Assembly (NCBI GenBank): GCA_017591395.1
Contig: WEDG01000310.1
Span: 62,001 to 126,000 of the forward strand
Origin: Schistocephalus solidus
Taxonomy: Eukaryota > Platyhelminthes > Cestoda > Diphyllobothriidea > Diphyllobothriidae
Direction of reading: 5' to 3'
Length of the DNA: 64,000 bases
Shown: positions 45,381 through 57,130 of the stretch, in pieces
How positions within the stretch are numbered: the stretch's first letter is position 1
Layout of the letters: each line of letters begins with the position of its first letter
The notes under the pieces: model-generated
What the model was told of the DNA's origin: nothing
Database searches by the model: none
Seen by the model: only the letters and a program-made list of their open reading frames with translations
Translations under genes and position numbers: made by a program

Positions 45381-45565
45381 TAGGGAAGAATGAGACGATT
45401 GACCCGTTTCCCGTCTGAAAAGGTTATGGATCGCGGTTCATATAATGACTACTCATTTGCAATTCCTGCTATGGAACAAAGGATTGTCTACGTATACTCT
45501 AACCGTGTTTTGCGTATTTTGTTAAGTACATTACAATCGTTAATTTCGTTTATTGTAATAGCTGA
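45381..45565 (+). repeat. Module R, left copy
   Basis: A 185-bp direct repeat with 46,687-46,875: GTTATGGATCGCGGTTCATATAATGA and the downstream ATTACAATCGTTAATTTCG match in both. The two copies flank module D' exactly. Confidence 0.82.
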
Positions 45566-46686
45566 CAACTGATATTTATGCATGTATCCATCGATCGTTT
45601 TATAGTCAGTCTACAATACACTTTGTTTAAAGTGTCGCACGTTATCTTCGAGAGACTTCGTTTTTGTCTAAATAGCCACAAATTCGTAATGTAAGGAAGG
45701 TTTCACCCGTTCTTCATTTTTGGGCGCCTACTTATGACAATCCACTTCTTTGTCTTTTTTGATTCCTACTATCTCATGCATTGATATCCAAAATCTCCGG
45801 GGAACTGGTTCTGAGAAAACAATTTCAACAGTTGTCTAAATTATATTTGATAACTTTTGTTGTCAGAGCCAAGCGTTTTCAATCGATCAAGTAGACTGAG
45901 CAGCGTGTCTTTTTAGTGTTAAAGAGATAACTTGCATGAGCCTCTAGAACGGGCAACGCTGTAGATGCGTGGGACCAAACGGAGACTAGACGAGGCTCGT
46001 CAGCAGTTACTGGTTATGGGTAATCATAACAGATGTCACACTGGAAAGCTATGGTGATACACATGTGCGCATGCGAACGCAGAACCAGCCATATGTGCAA
46101 GATCGCGCCTCCGGGTGTCTTTGCTTGGTCATGATACTTAGTCCATATCGGTGAGGAAGGATCGGGTGCTGTAGATGCTGTGCAACCCTACTATCACAAA
46201 CTATTAATTAACGCGCAACTCAACGACCGAGCACCACCACACAGTCGACATATTAACAGTTTTCATGATTTTGAATCATCCAAATAGCGCACACAAAATA
46301 GGGTCTAGTAGTTATAAAAACGAAGCTGATATTTTTTGCATAGCGATATCAGCAAGATTGGAGGTGGTTGACTTGCTATCGGCATCCTTCACTTGTTGGT
46401 AGTAGTTCAGTGCGAACGAAAGTTTAATTTTCTGACGTAGGTGAAGGAGTAAGAGGGTAGTTTTCCCAATGTTTTCTTGGAATTTGATGTGCTTATGGCA
46501 ATGGTGCTGACTATTGTAACTTACTCTTTGTACGTGTAGTTGAGGATTAGGGGTGTTGCCATCAATGTCCCTATTCACGTACAGTTATTCACCAGTTTCT
46601 CGCCCATGCTGGGACATACTCCATGCAGTCATTCAAGCCTTTCAGTAACCACATTGAGGTCTAAAGAACGTACAATATAACCTTAC
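45566..46686. repeat. Module D', right copy
   Basis: The direct-orientation partner of 39,341-40,405. It is bounded on both sides by module R. The minus-strand frame 46,578-46,312 (88 codons, with NGNTP-like and KTTLLLLHLRQKIKL segments) has no recognised domain. Confidence 0.8.
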
Positions 46687-46875
46687 CTTAGGGAAGAATG
46701 GGACAATTTACACGTTTCCCGACTGAAAAGGTTATGGATCGCGGATCATATAATGATTACTCAGTTACAATTCGTGCTTTTGAACAAAGTATTGTGTCCG
46801 TCTACACTGAGTGTTTTATTTTTTTGCTATTTAGTTAATTAAATTACAATCGTTTATTTTGTTTATTTAAATAGC
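46687..46875 (+). repeat. Module R', right copy
   Basis: The direct partner of 45,381-45,565. It lies between D' and the inverted arm P'. Confidence 0.82.
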
Positions 46876-46879
46876 CTTT

Positions 46880-48648
46880 CTCATTTTATTTGGTGTATTG
46901 GCTCAGTATAATTTGTTATGGTGTTCTGTAGCCGTTGTAATTTGGCTCTTTCACTTTTGTTTCAAGATTACAGTGATCGTCGTTTTTCAAGTTTCTGGGA
47001 TATGTATATATCACAAGCCATCGTATTACCATATCTTTTTTTACCGGCCTTCTGTCGTGTTATTTTTTCTCTTTTTGCTCATACATTTATTCTTGTTAAA
47101 TATGCAAGTAACATTAGCAAACTGATTTCTTCCTGGAATTGTCGCCTTTCACGTAATTATTGCATTATAGATATACTTTATTACTGCTGCCATTTTTCTG
47201 CTCAGCCTTGCTGAGGCCCCGGACACGGCTGACATTATTTGGCAACCACCGCAAGAGATATTCGCACAGGTTTTCTTAGTTAAGTTAATGCTCAGCTTCG
47301 GCGTGAGTTGACCATACACATCTCTATGGGTCTTGCTTGTTACGTTAAAATCAAAAAAGTTGTTGCACTCGATTTTCGTGTGCTGGTACATCGCGTTAAC
47401 TGCCCGTCTCAGTAGCACGCATAAGTGTCCACTTGACGCTTTAGCGAGTGTCCAGTTTTCTCAACACTGTATCTTGCAAGTGAAGTTGCACGCAGTTTTA
47501 AAATCTGGTGTAGTTTGTCAAGTCTGCTAAGGACTGTCCTCACCATTATACAGGCCCTACCGGGTGAAGACTTAACTCCTGGATAATAAAATGGTCCATG
47601 GAGGCCACCCAATGTCTCAAGTCGCTTCTCTCACCCTGAAGGAAGGTAAAAGATTCAACTTCGCAAGGACGCTTCCCAGGGCCAACAATAAGACGGTGGG
47701 AACGTCTTAAGGCCTGGGTGTCGTACATCAGCTCTATCAATAAACCCGGTGATATAGCCCACCTGCCATGAAGTTCACCTGGTCGCGGCCTAGGTGTAGG
47801 TTTCCTGTCACGCCGGCTGCGTGCGCCCTATCTCGGCATCAGATAGCTGATGGGTTAGGAAATTGGACTTTGCTTGCCAGAAGGAAGAGATTGAGGTTGA
47901 GAAAATACCGAATAATTTATCACATGGACAGCACGGGCACTAGCGTGCCTCTCACCCGTTCGTATACTTTCCTGTCAACAGTGAAATGCGTATTTGAGAC
48001 AGGAACTTGGAAGTTGAAGGACTTGGACGTGTCCGAAGCACTCCTCTGTTTATCTAATTTTCTAGGCGTATTTAAATGGTCTGGTCTGCTGAATGCTTGA
48101 GAAGTGAGGTGAGGTGCGATGGCTAGATTGGGTTTGACTGCAGGCTTATCTGGGAAAAAACCTAACCGTGGTGTCCACATTAAGGGTTATACATTTTAAA
48201 TGGTGAGGCATCGACTGGTAGTCCGTAAGTTGCTGCCTTTGAACGATACAATGGTTCTGTTGGTCCCAAGCTCTGAAATACTCTCGCTGGGTGTTGACCC
48301 TTTCTAAACCTATTTACGAAAGTGCCTGCTTTTTTTCTTGGAGAAGGGTTATTTAAGTTGTGTCCGTGTTCTTCAGTATACTTTTGATATAAACTCTTGT
48401 CGACCGATCTGTCACCAACTCCAATTTTATTTTGCGAAGCAGGTGGGGGAAGTCATCACGCACCTACAAGCTAGAAACGTCATTAATCTATCCCTTGAGT
48501 GTTTCCACGTCTCATTAAGTGGACAAGTCCATGAATCTGCAGGTTGTATGAAAGAATTTAAACTCGGTAACTGTAAATAACTGTTCCACTCCTTCGCAGT
48601 GATACTACCATAGACGTCATTTTTGACGTCGGCTGTCTCTTTGTCCAC
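46880..48648 (-). repeat. Module P', right arm of the large inverted repeat
   Basis: Reverse complement of 40,627-42,355. The best-conserved part, about 47,330-48,150, appears to be about 97 percent identical by eye, against roughly 80-85 percent in the outer parts. Confidence 0.88.
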
Positions 48649-49949
48649 GGCCTCCAGTATACTCTTAAGCCATTATTCATTTGGGGTTATGGTTTACAGG
48701 CTGATGCCCGGCCCATTTTAGTTTCCTATGGATTAAAGTCGCAGAATTTCCTTCCTTTACTCTGTTTGGTTTATGTGGATATCATCTTGCACGGTTCCGT
48801 AGTGAAATTTCACATGCACAGCCAGGCCGTTTTCTGGCGTTTGCAGTCTATCATTCTTGAACTGAACCAATAAAAATTCCCACTTAAATTCTCGTCTTGT
48901 TTCGTATCATAGCGGCTTAGTCGTCAACGCAGGTCAAGCCAAAACCTCTCAACAGTAAGACCCTCGCGAGTGACGACGTTTACTATTTGCCTCACAGAGT
49001 TGGAGCAGTATCGGTGACTTGCGCTTGACTTAGTTTATAGGGAGTTAGGCGCGCTCCATCTACCACATTCTCTTTCATCACCCACCAGGCTGTTGTATTC
49101 AGAATAGTCTTAATCACTCGAATGAGATAGCACAAATAATATAGATGGACGAGTCAGGACGGATGAGTACCCTATAACTGGACTTTTTTATCTTGCCATT
49201 GGGACTAAAACGAGGAACAGTAGTGAGATATAAATTGCTCAGGATGAACAAAGAGGGACATGACGTTGAAAAACCTAGTTGAGGCTTTACATGTCACAAA
49301 GAAGACAGAATAGATGGGCGCGTTGTTTTTGTTGTTGTTCTTATTGTTCGATCAATGTCTCCAGATTATGCGCATGGACATGGTATTTGCTATGTACTCT
49401 ATCAGGTGTTGTTGGATCCTATTTGTTAGCTTAACTGTTTTTGACTTCCTGTTCATTGTTGGGTGGGTGGTCAGGGCAGAACGGAGTAAAATCTGTGCGT
49501 AAGGGTGTGATGTCTCCTGCTGAGGATCACTTACATCTTTTTACCCTCTGGGGGCAAGCAGTCGAACGGATACGGTTTATTCTCTGCCACCTCCGAATCT
49601 TATGTGAGCACATCGAGCGTTTCTTGGAGCAGATCGATATCCTCAACGAACGGATGATATTTAGACTGTTAACTGGTCTTCTTCAACAAGATTTGGCCGG
49701 GAGAGGTGAGCCACATAGGGAGAGTTATCCAAGTGGTTGACCTCTGATTAATACTATTCTTTCATGTGCTATTGCGTTAGTAGCGGCACACGAAAGTGAC
49801 CTGTTTGAGTACAAGTCATCTAAAAAATGGCCTCCCAGTGCGTGACAGGTAGATCTTAAGATTTAAAACCAAGTAAAATAGTCTTCTATGAACTTTGATT
49901 AAAACGATTGACCTGCCCATTTCTTGGGTGATTTGACGGAGTTGTCCTC
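48649..49949. other. Spacer with a short dispersed-repeat piece and a possible LTR end
   Basis: 48,995-49,085 is a fragment of the dispersed repeat (AGTATCGGTGACTTGCGC, CATCTACCACATTCTC). 49,100-49,125 (CAGAATAGTCTTAATCACTC) recurs at 51,331-51,356 and may be part of an LTR of the next element. Frames at 49,314-49,740 are unassigned. Confidence 0.4.
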
Positions 49950-51310
49950 CTAGTTACCACTCTAATATCCTGAAGGAATCGTTCAACGTAAATGATGATC
50001 TCCGATCGGTGTGGATGAACGGAGTACCGAAAATGAGGAAGAGCTGGCATAAATATTTAATAACTGTTTCTGCAGATTGATTAAAATAGACAAATACAGA
50101 GGGAAGACGTGCATATTCATCAGTAATCGTCAGTACATAGCGATTGCGGATCACCGATAAAAATGGACGTCTGAAATCGAGTGGCAATCGCCACAGAACA
50201 CGACAAGTGCATAGTCTTAGGTCCATCAAAAGGAATTTCGATACTTTTATGTAGCCGAAGAAAGTCATGGCCGCGTAGAACATCAGCGCATAAGTGCGAC
50301 AAGGCCGATAGCTTGACCTGCACGTACACAGTACCATGGCCATGTATATTTGGTGTGAGATTGATTAATTTTCTAATTATCTCGGAGTGCTGCTGAGGAC
50401 GAGACATAACCCTCAGCACTACCTGTGTCTATTAAAGCCTGAAAATTAATCCGATTTATCTGTAGTTTAACCACTGCGCTTGAAAGTCAGTCAGGACTGG
50501 TAGCCCGTGCTACAGCAGAATTGGTGGGATGAGTAGAGGAAAGGATTTTTCAATTTCGTAATTGTATGCAAATCTTTTGGAGGGATCCCGTTTTATTGCA
50601 TCGTTTTCATAACACGTCGCGTGCGGGATACTTCGAACGAGAGTGCTTGTCGTACTCGCATGCGAAAAAAACTTATTATGGGATGAACTGGAAGTTACAA
50701 TGTAAGGTGTTTTAGAAGGGCTGGATGGAGTTTCGCACACCTTAGCAGTGGCAGTTAAAGAGGTGATCGGTGAGTTCCGGTAAGACAGAGACTGTCTTCT
50801 TCCAACTCCAGTGACGGCCTGATCAAAGTCAGTTTGAAAGTTCAAAGTCTTCTGCTCTAACAGTCTCTACTGAACCTTGTGTAACGAAAAGCCACCGATA
50901 AAGACATCTCTCGGTGCATCATCACGGTATTGTTCTACCGTCTCATCTTTGAAATTGCAGTCTTTAGCAAAGGACTTTGGGCTTTTGGGTGAACTGTTCG
51001 AGGGTTTACCCGCCCTCTTGCCTGCAGGTTGCTAGTAGATGGTGAGCAAAGACTTCGTGCTTAGGTTTGCAGTAGAAGTCTCTCAGCAATCCAACAGCTT
51101 CTTAACTGGAACATTCGCCAATGCATTCCCAAACATGCGGAACAATGAAATCAGTCAGAACACCCAGTTTGTTCGGTTGCAGACTTGGATCGTCGCCATG
51201 AAATTCTAAAACGTGCGAAACCAGTGGGTCCATTGTTTGGAGATGTTCGTAGCATTTGGATCCACATCGAATCGTTCTGACCTGAGAAATTGATCCATTC
51301 TTGAGTTGTA
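49950..51310 (-). mobile_element. Ty3/gypsy remnant with gag, protease and integrase
   Basis: On the minus strand the gag part is at 51,300-50,830 (ERFDVDPNATNISKQWTHWF, typical of Mag-like gypsy gag). The protease tail follows at 50,350-50,190 (GHGTVYVQVKLSALS, then ADVLRGHDFLRLHKSI). Integrase begins straight after it (NRYVLTITDEYARLPSVFVY, IKYLCQLFLIFGTPFIHTDR). There is no room for RT and RNase H, which need more than 1 kb: they are deleted. Stops break gag and the frames shift between parts. LTRs are not clearly defined. Confidence 0.75.
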
Positions 51311-53458
51311 TGACAACTAAATCTTTGTAATCAGAATAGTCTCAATCACTCCAATGGACAACAAATCAGTCGTCCAACTTGTATGCCACCCATTCATACC
51401 CTATAAGGATTACCTTAACCATCATCTATTTAACTGGGTAGTTTAGAATAGAGATTCGTTTTCTGCGGCGGGTCCCGAATAATCGTATCAGCATGATGCT
51501 GCTTTGTACTTGATATTCACTGTCTACTCTTTCTGCTGTCATCCTTTTTTCGTGTTTGTACGGCCGCTGTTGGACACCTTCCAACCATCGGCTCATCATG
51601 CACTCAATCGGATCAGTGAGTTTGTAAAGAAGCTGTACTCACGATCGCCCTCGCGCTTTCCTTAGTGTCAGTCAACAGCAGAATGACTGCTATGAATGCA
51701 GAAGACACAGTGGATGGTATCAGCCGGACGATCAAATCGATCTATTCCACGACATGCCACCTAAGAGTACTTTCGACTAATTTTGCCGTCGAATCAGGCC
51801 ACTTGTTATCATAGATGTCTCCTCAGCGGCTTTTTGAATTCCAACGAAGGAGGGTTACGAAGCCCCTACTGTTATAGTGAATTTGAAAAAGCTCAAGCGA
51901 TACCTGTCGGGCGATATTCTTGTGGTCATTAACACATCAAACATTCACTCCTTCTTCATGGAGACTCGAGATCAATCTCCGGAGTCCTCATAATTCACCA
52001 TTCAACCAAAATTTTCTTCCACTGAATTGAACCTCACTTCTCACTTCCTCATCGGCACTTACTCATATTCCTTTCCTCCAGATGGGTCCCCCCTTCCTTT
52101 GATCCATCCACCATCGAAAGTCTCCCCTTAGGGTAGCACTATCGTGGCCGTTCTTATTGCTGCTAAGGCATTGGTCTTAGAGGAGGGGTCAGTTAGTCAA
52201 AATTTTGGCGGTTCGTTCGCTTGTATCTTAAATGCTTTTTTTCTTCTCAATCTGTTCTGTTCTAGTAGTTATTCCATCCCCTTATGAGCCCAAATGATGC
52301 AAGACGTTTGACTAGTGAAATAATCACTTCTGACGCTTCGAATTTACGAGCTTGGAAACAACAAGGATCCCTGGCTGTACTTTCATTTCGGCTTCTCGTT
52401 TGCAGAACTTCCACATGTCAGCGTTGTCAATTTCTTTTGAATAGAAGTAAAGGTTCTTTCTTATCGGAAGTTCTCCATCGGACTAGTGTTTGTGTGACCG
52501 GGCATAACATAATATACTGAGGCTATGGCTAATGATACAGTCCGTTTCTTACACTTACTTGTATTTGTAAGCGTTCTGTGTGCCCCTTTTTGAGCCGTTT
52601 AAAAGTTAACTAAAATAGCACTTGAATTTACTCTGATTGTCCTCATTTTCATTAGTATTTTGATCGTCTTTATCTGGACCATTTTTTAAATCGCTGTCCC
52701 CAGAGGCACATCATCCTTCAGAATGACTGCTAAGCTTGTTATGACAAAGAAATATCTTTCCACTTTGGTTTAGCAGCCGTAGCACCTCGGAACAGGTGCC
52801 TTGACGCCATTGTTGTTGCAAAGAGTTTTGCTTTCACGTTGGGGCTTGCAGATGAATTCTTCAGCCTTTCGTAGAAGAGTGCGTGGAAGTTGCGTTAAAC
52901 TACTGCAGTCGTGGCTGAACTCTTTCGCCTTCGGGCGTCTAGCGTTTATAGTAGTGGGTTTTGTGAAATTTTTAGTATTGTGATACATAAAAAACCAGTT
53001 TCTGTTGATTGAAGGCACTAGTATTCGCCCTTTTTCCGAAGTTATAATAGCCGTTCTTAGTAATTCGGGTGACTAATACTGTACTCTTTTTTGATAATAG
53101 TGTTGCTAATTGTCAATCAGTTTGCCTTTGTGATGCATGCTTGGCGGTCATAACTTTCGAAGGGCATTTTCTACACCCAAAATTTCACTTACAATCAATG
53201 CCTATCGGTCCTGAACCGTTGCTTCCTTCACTATAGACAGAACAGAGCTGACCTCATGGTAACGTTTCAGCTGTTAAGGCGACGTTATTTTGATGTAGAC
53301 TGAAAAAATCTTTTTGAAACTTCACCGCAGATGACACGATTACCAAGTTAGAGAGGAACCCTTCCACACCCGCACACACCCATTCCCGCTTCTCCTTTTT
53401 TCGTAGATTCGCTCTTCAGTGCAGTGTTTTACCGTGAGTTTGTTTTCGAGGCGTCTGC
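51311..53458. other. Unassigned sequence
   Basis: Short frames only. The right part, 52,284-53,018, has overlapping frames of about 60-80 codons on both strands with no recognised content. Confidence 0.35.
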
Positions 53459-53910
53459 ACACTCGACAGTTTGACCTTCGTAATCCGAGGATGTCCGCCG
53501 TATGCTCCACAGCACGTTGGTGCAGGGACGGTGACTTGTGCGTCGATTAGTTGTAAGTGATAGTAGACTTGCGCTGCAGCTACCGCACTCTCTCTTCCCT
53601 CACCCGCCTGTGCCCGGTATCAAGACAAAGTCAAGAATGGCAGATATGGGGTCGGGCACAGGTGGCTAGCGTGGTTAGAGACTCCCCTAACATTGCCAGC
53701 ACGCCTGAATCAGGGCTCACCGAGTGAGAGTGCCATACATGGCAAGAGTGGCTGATGCAGCGTGAGCCTGCACCTACGTGTGGCACCACGCCCTCATGTT
53801 CGGTATTTTTTATGGGAGCGCATCCCAAGTAATGCCTGACGTGCCCTGATCTGGCCCCCATATTGTTCCAGCGCATCTACCACGCGGCCTGTTTAGGGGG
53901 CATTTCTGCG
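53459..53910 (+). repeat. Dispersed repeat family, copy G
   Basis: A full-length copy from CTCGACAGTTTGACCTTCG to CACGCGGCCTGTTTAGGGGG. It resembles copy B throughout. Confidence 0.78.
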
Positions 53911-55704
53911 CATTCACTTGTTAAATGTCGGCCGGACCTCGCTAAAACCCAATCTAACAATAAGCATGCTACTATTTTCATTTCGATAGGTCATTTTATT
54001 TACATGAAGTTGGACATAGCTCAACAGTTTCACCACCAGTCCTATACATTTCGTATACAAAGATACCTGTAAAACCTTTGCAACTTAACTACTTTTCGTG
54101 CAGGGCCTCTACCCCTTAAGTGGAGTTTTAAACGAATTCTGTCCGGTACTCAAACTACACAGGTTTATGCTGGTTGATTGATTGATGTTAAGTTTCTTGC
54201 TCTCTACCCTGAGGCTGAAAAATAATAATCAAGCCAGCTTTCCCCGATCTTCTCTCTGAAAATTGTATCACCTGAAATGTTAGCGGCAGATGCATTATTC
54301 CGTTTCTTCTTTTTTTGTGACTCACCTTCGGAACTTGTCTTTTTTGCTGCGCCGTGGCTTGTGAGGTTTCTAGTTTCTAGCTTGATCTCCAAGGCATTGA
54401 GCTTAAGGTCCTACGTCGTCCCGCAATCCTTAGTGGTGGATGAGCGCCGCTTCCACTCGAGTATTGATTTGGTCGCAGCCGACAGCACAACATCCGATAA
54501 TCCTGTGTTATAACCCCCCCGAGGTTACTAAAAATAATTAAAATCCCAGACCCTCGTGGCATATGGTTTCTGTACAGCTGATTAACTAAATCAGACAATG
54601 AGGGGCCGGTCACCCCAGTCACTTCGTCGTTTGTATGTTGAGTGCCACACCACACTAATCCAAGTTTCGAGTCATTTCTCGACTGACCTCTTGCGCGACG
54701 TCCGGAGCGGGATTCCGGAAGTCCTTCCACCTCGAAGCTGAAATTCGGCATTATTTGTGAACAAGTAGTGGTGCATAGGGAATGTTCATATAATGGAGAT
54801 TCGCAACTGTGTTCTTCGAAGTATTTTCTCTGTCTTCAGGTTAGAAAACGTTCCCATTTCCCTTATCATTTGAGCCTCTTCTATGTTCTACTTAAAGCAC
54901 ACTGCACCCATGTTACTCGTGTCACCGGTTAATTAGGTGCCCATAATGCCGTGTCCAACAGACCTGTTTCCTTCATTCCTCTAATTCAGATGACATTCCA
55001 GGGTTTAAGTAGTGTTTGTACTCAGAAGAATATAACCATCAGATTTTTAAGACGACGGAAGGCACCTGTGGGATGAATTTGTTGTGCACAGAACTCCCAG
55101 TTGTTGTCCCAGAGCTAGTGTTGACTACACCCAGTCGGTTATGCCTAAGAGGGAGAGCGAGCGTTGTGGCAGCTGCTTTAGTAGGTTTATGGAGCAAGTT
55201 CAAGTGTTGCCGGGTTGGTATCGTGACCAGTGGCCCATGCTGCATCGGCACGCACGCGTAAGATAGCCCCAGGTGGGAGCGCAGCTGTGACTTGGCCTAT
55301 GTCAAGCTTGAGGGCTGACCGTGCGTTAGCGGAGCGCCAACAGGTTAGAACGCTTGTCGCGATCGTCGATAGATAGGAGGGGGGGGGGGGAGGCGACAGG
55401 GAAGGAGCCACTGGAGCGGCTGCTACAGCATCACTCAGCCATCAGTTTGCTCTGCCGCACATCTCACTAGCTCGTCCTCTGCCATAAAACCACTTCTCTG
55501 CATCCCCGTCACTATCCAGTGTCGCTGATTATTCCGCTCAAGAATTTGTAGCTTTATAACCGTCACCACCACCACTACCATCATCATCCTGGTTGGCTTG
55601 TTTAAGGCGTCTGTGCCTTCCTTTCTTAACCTTTTGCAAAAAAACTACGAAAATTCTTTTGCTCTCAAGGTTTCTCAAATCCTTATTCTCATTTTTAGTA
55701 AATC
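53911..55704. other. Region upstream of RBMX2
   Basis: It contains the possible minus-strand gene below. TTATTCTCATTTTTAG at 55,684-55,699 just before the RBMX2 start codon looks like a splice acceptor, so RBMX2 may have a 5' untranslated exon or receive a spliced leader (inference). A G run lies at 55,380-55,391. Confidence 0.4.
54204..54751 (-). CDS. Possible gene of unknown function, divergent from RBMX2
   Basis: The minus strand has an opening frame MPNFSFEVEGLPESRSGRRA at 54,751 and continues to SLSDLVNQL. A second frame, LSDVVLSAATKSILEWKRRS, starts after a TAACACAG acceptor-like site at about 54,510. A third, in the same frame after one TAG, is Lys-rich (SQKKKKRNNASA) and ends with IFREKIGESWLDYYFSASG and a stop at 54,204. 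Composition looks protein-like, and the arrangement suggests two or three small exons, but splice phases do not join cleanly and no family was recognised. Head-to-head placement about 950 bp from RBMX2 would allow a shared promoter. Confidence 0.35.
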
Positions 55705-56865
55705 ATGAATCCCCTGACGAATACTAAAAACCAAAACCTGATGAATGAGCGCGAACTGCGTCTCGGATACACGGGCAAAGTTAGCAGTTGGCATCGTCAA
55801 TACAAAGATTCTGCATGGATTTTCATCGGCGGTCTAAACTATGAACTCACCGAAGGCGACATCGTCTGTGCCTTCTCTCAGTATGGCGAAGTAGCCAACA
55901 TAAACCTTGTGCGAGATCGCGATACAGGCAAACCCAAGGGTTTCGCTTTTCTTTGTTACGAGAATCAGAAGAGCACAATCCTTGCCACAGATAATTTGAA
56001 CGGCATCAAACTTGGTGGCCGTATAATTCGGGTTGACCACGTTGAAAAGTACAAGGTCCCAAATCTGGGCATTGTGAAGGTTGGTAAGGAGAATCCCGAC
56101 CAAATGCCGCCCTCGGACTCAGTTTCGGACTTTGTTCGTCAGCACGGTTGCGGACCCGAGGCAATGCAGCACATTTTAAAAGTTCAGAAGGCCAAGAAGG
56201 CTGGGCGCGCTGAACAGGTATCTCCGGTGCAACGTCGTAGCAGTCGATCACGTTCTCCCGGTTTAGATCACGGCAGACGGCGCCAGTCGCACTCGCCATC
56301 ACCCCCTCGAGGAACAGGCGGACGTGTGCCGTCAGTATCGCCTCCGCGGGAGACCCACAGATGTTCCCGTTCACCACCCCGTCAGAGCTACCGCTCTATA
56401 TCTCGGGCTTACTATCACCCTCGACGGAGACAGGAGTCACCTAAAGTGCCAGAAAGACATGCTGGTTCCCCCGCTCGGTCTCCCCCCGTCTCCCCTCCTG
56501 GGAGGCGACTGCAGTCATCCACATCTGTGTCTCGGGAACTAGAAAACGGTAGACTTCCCTCGCCTCCTCGTCATCGACGCCAACCTACACCTCCGTTGTC
56601 TGTCAGAAGGGAATGTGAGCCTTCGGAGTCTTCCCCTTGCCATTATCGTAGAAGTCGACCTTCCCCCGTCTCTTCACCCGCTCGCAAAGCACGCTTACCC
56701 TCTGTATCCCCTCCGCGAAAAGCACGTCTACCGTCAGCCTACTCTCAGTTGAGGGGAACTCCAGTTTCAGAGTCCTCTTCTCATCGTAAGCAACGCTCTC
56801 CTTCTGTGTCTCCGCCCCGTAAGACACACCCACCTTCTGTATCCCCTCCACGGCGGCGGCGCTAA
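55705..56865 (+). CDS. RBMX2: RNA-binding motif protein X-linked 2 (Snu17/Ist3 family), 386 aa
   Basis: RBMX2 is a small RRM protein of the retention-and-splicing complex in the spliceosome, where it contacts the pre-mRNA near the branch site in the nucleus. The start MNPLTNTKN, then NERELRLG and SWHRQYKDSAWIFIGGL, are the family signature. The RRM covers about residues 36-113, with RNP2 WIFIGGL (38-44) and RNP1 KGFAFLCY (78-85). The next segment, RVDHVEKYKVP, is also conserved. From about residue 170 the tail is an Arg/Ser/Pro repeat region (SVSPPRK-type units) ending in RRRR. There is no intron within the coding region. Length is near that of animal homologues. A probable acceptor lies directly before the ATG. 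Confidence 0.96.
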   Translation: MNPLTNTKNQNLMNERELRLGYTGKVSSWHRQYKDSAWIFIGGLNYELTEGDIVCAFSQYGEVANINLVRDRDTGKPKGFAFLCYENQKSTILATDNLNGIKLGGRIIRVDHVEKYKVPNLGIVKVGKENPDQMPPSDSVSDFVRQHGCGPEAMQHILKVQKAKKAGRAEQVSPVQRRSSRSRSPGLDHGRRRQSHSPSPPRGTGGRVPSVSPPRETHRCSRSPPRQSYRSISRAYYHPRRRQESPKVPERHAGSPARSPPVSPPGRRLQSSTSVSRELENGRLPSPPRHRRQPTPPLSVRRECEPSESSPCHYRRSRPSPVSSPARKARLPSVSPPRKARLPSAYSQLRGTPVSESSSHRKQRSPSVSPPRKTHPPSVSPPRRRR

Positions 56866-57130
56866 TGGTTCTTCAGCTTTGATACGTATCAGTAAATTTT
56901 CCTCTCCACCTGTGCATATATTTTCTTTGGGCAAACGTGACTATCTTGCTGCAAATTACTAAGTACTCAGTTTGCTTGGTGTTTTGTGCGTTCAATATTA
57001 TCGTTTTAGTGTCCGGTCTTTGTAGGGTTTAGTTTCACGTCGCACACTGATGGGGGTTTAACCTGGTTAAACAACATGACTTTTGAGATGAAATGACGAG
57101 GTCGCCGTGCTGGTCGGGAGAGGGAGATGC

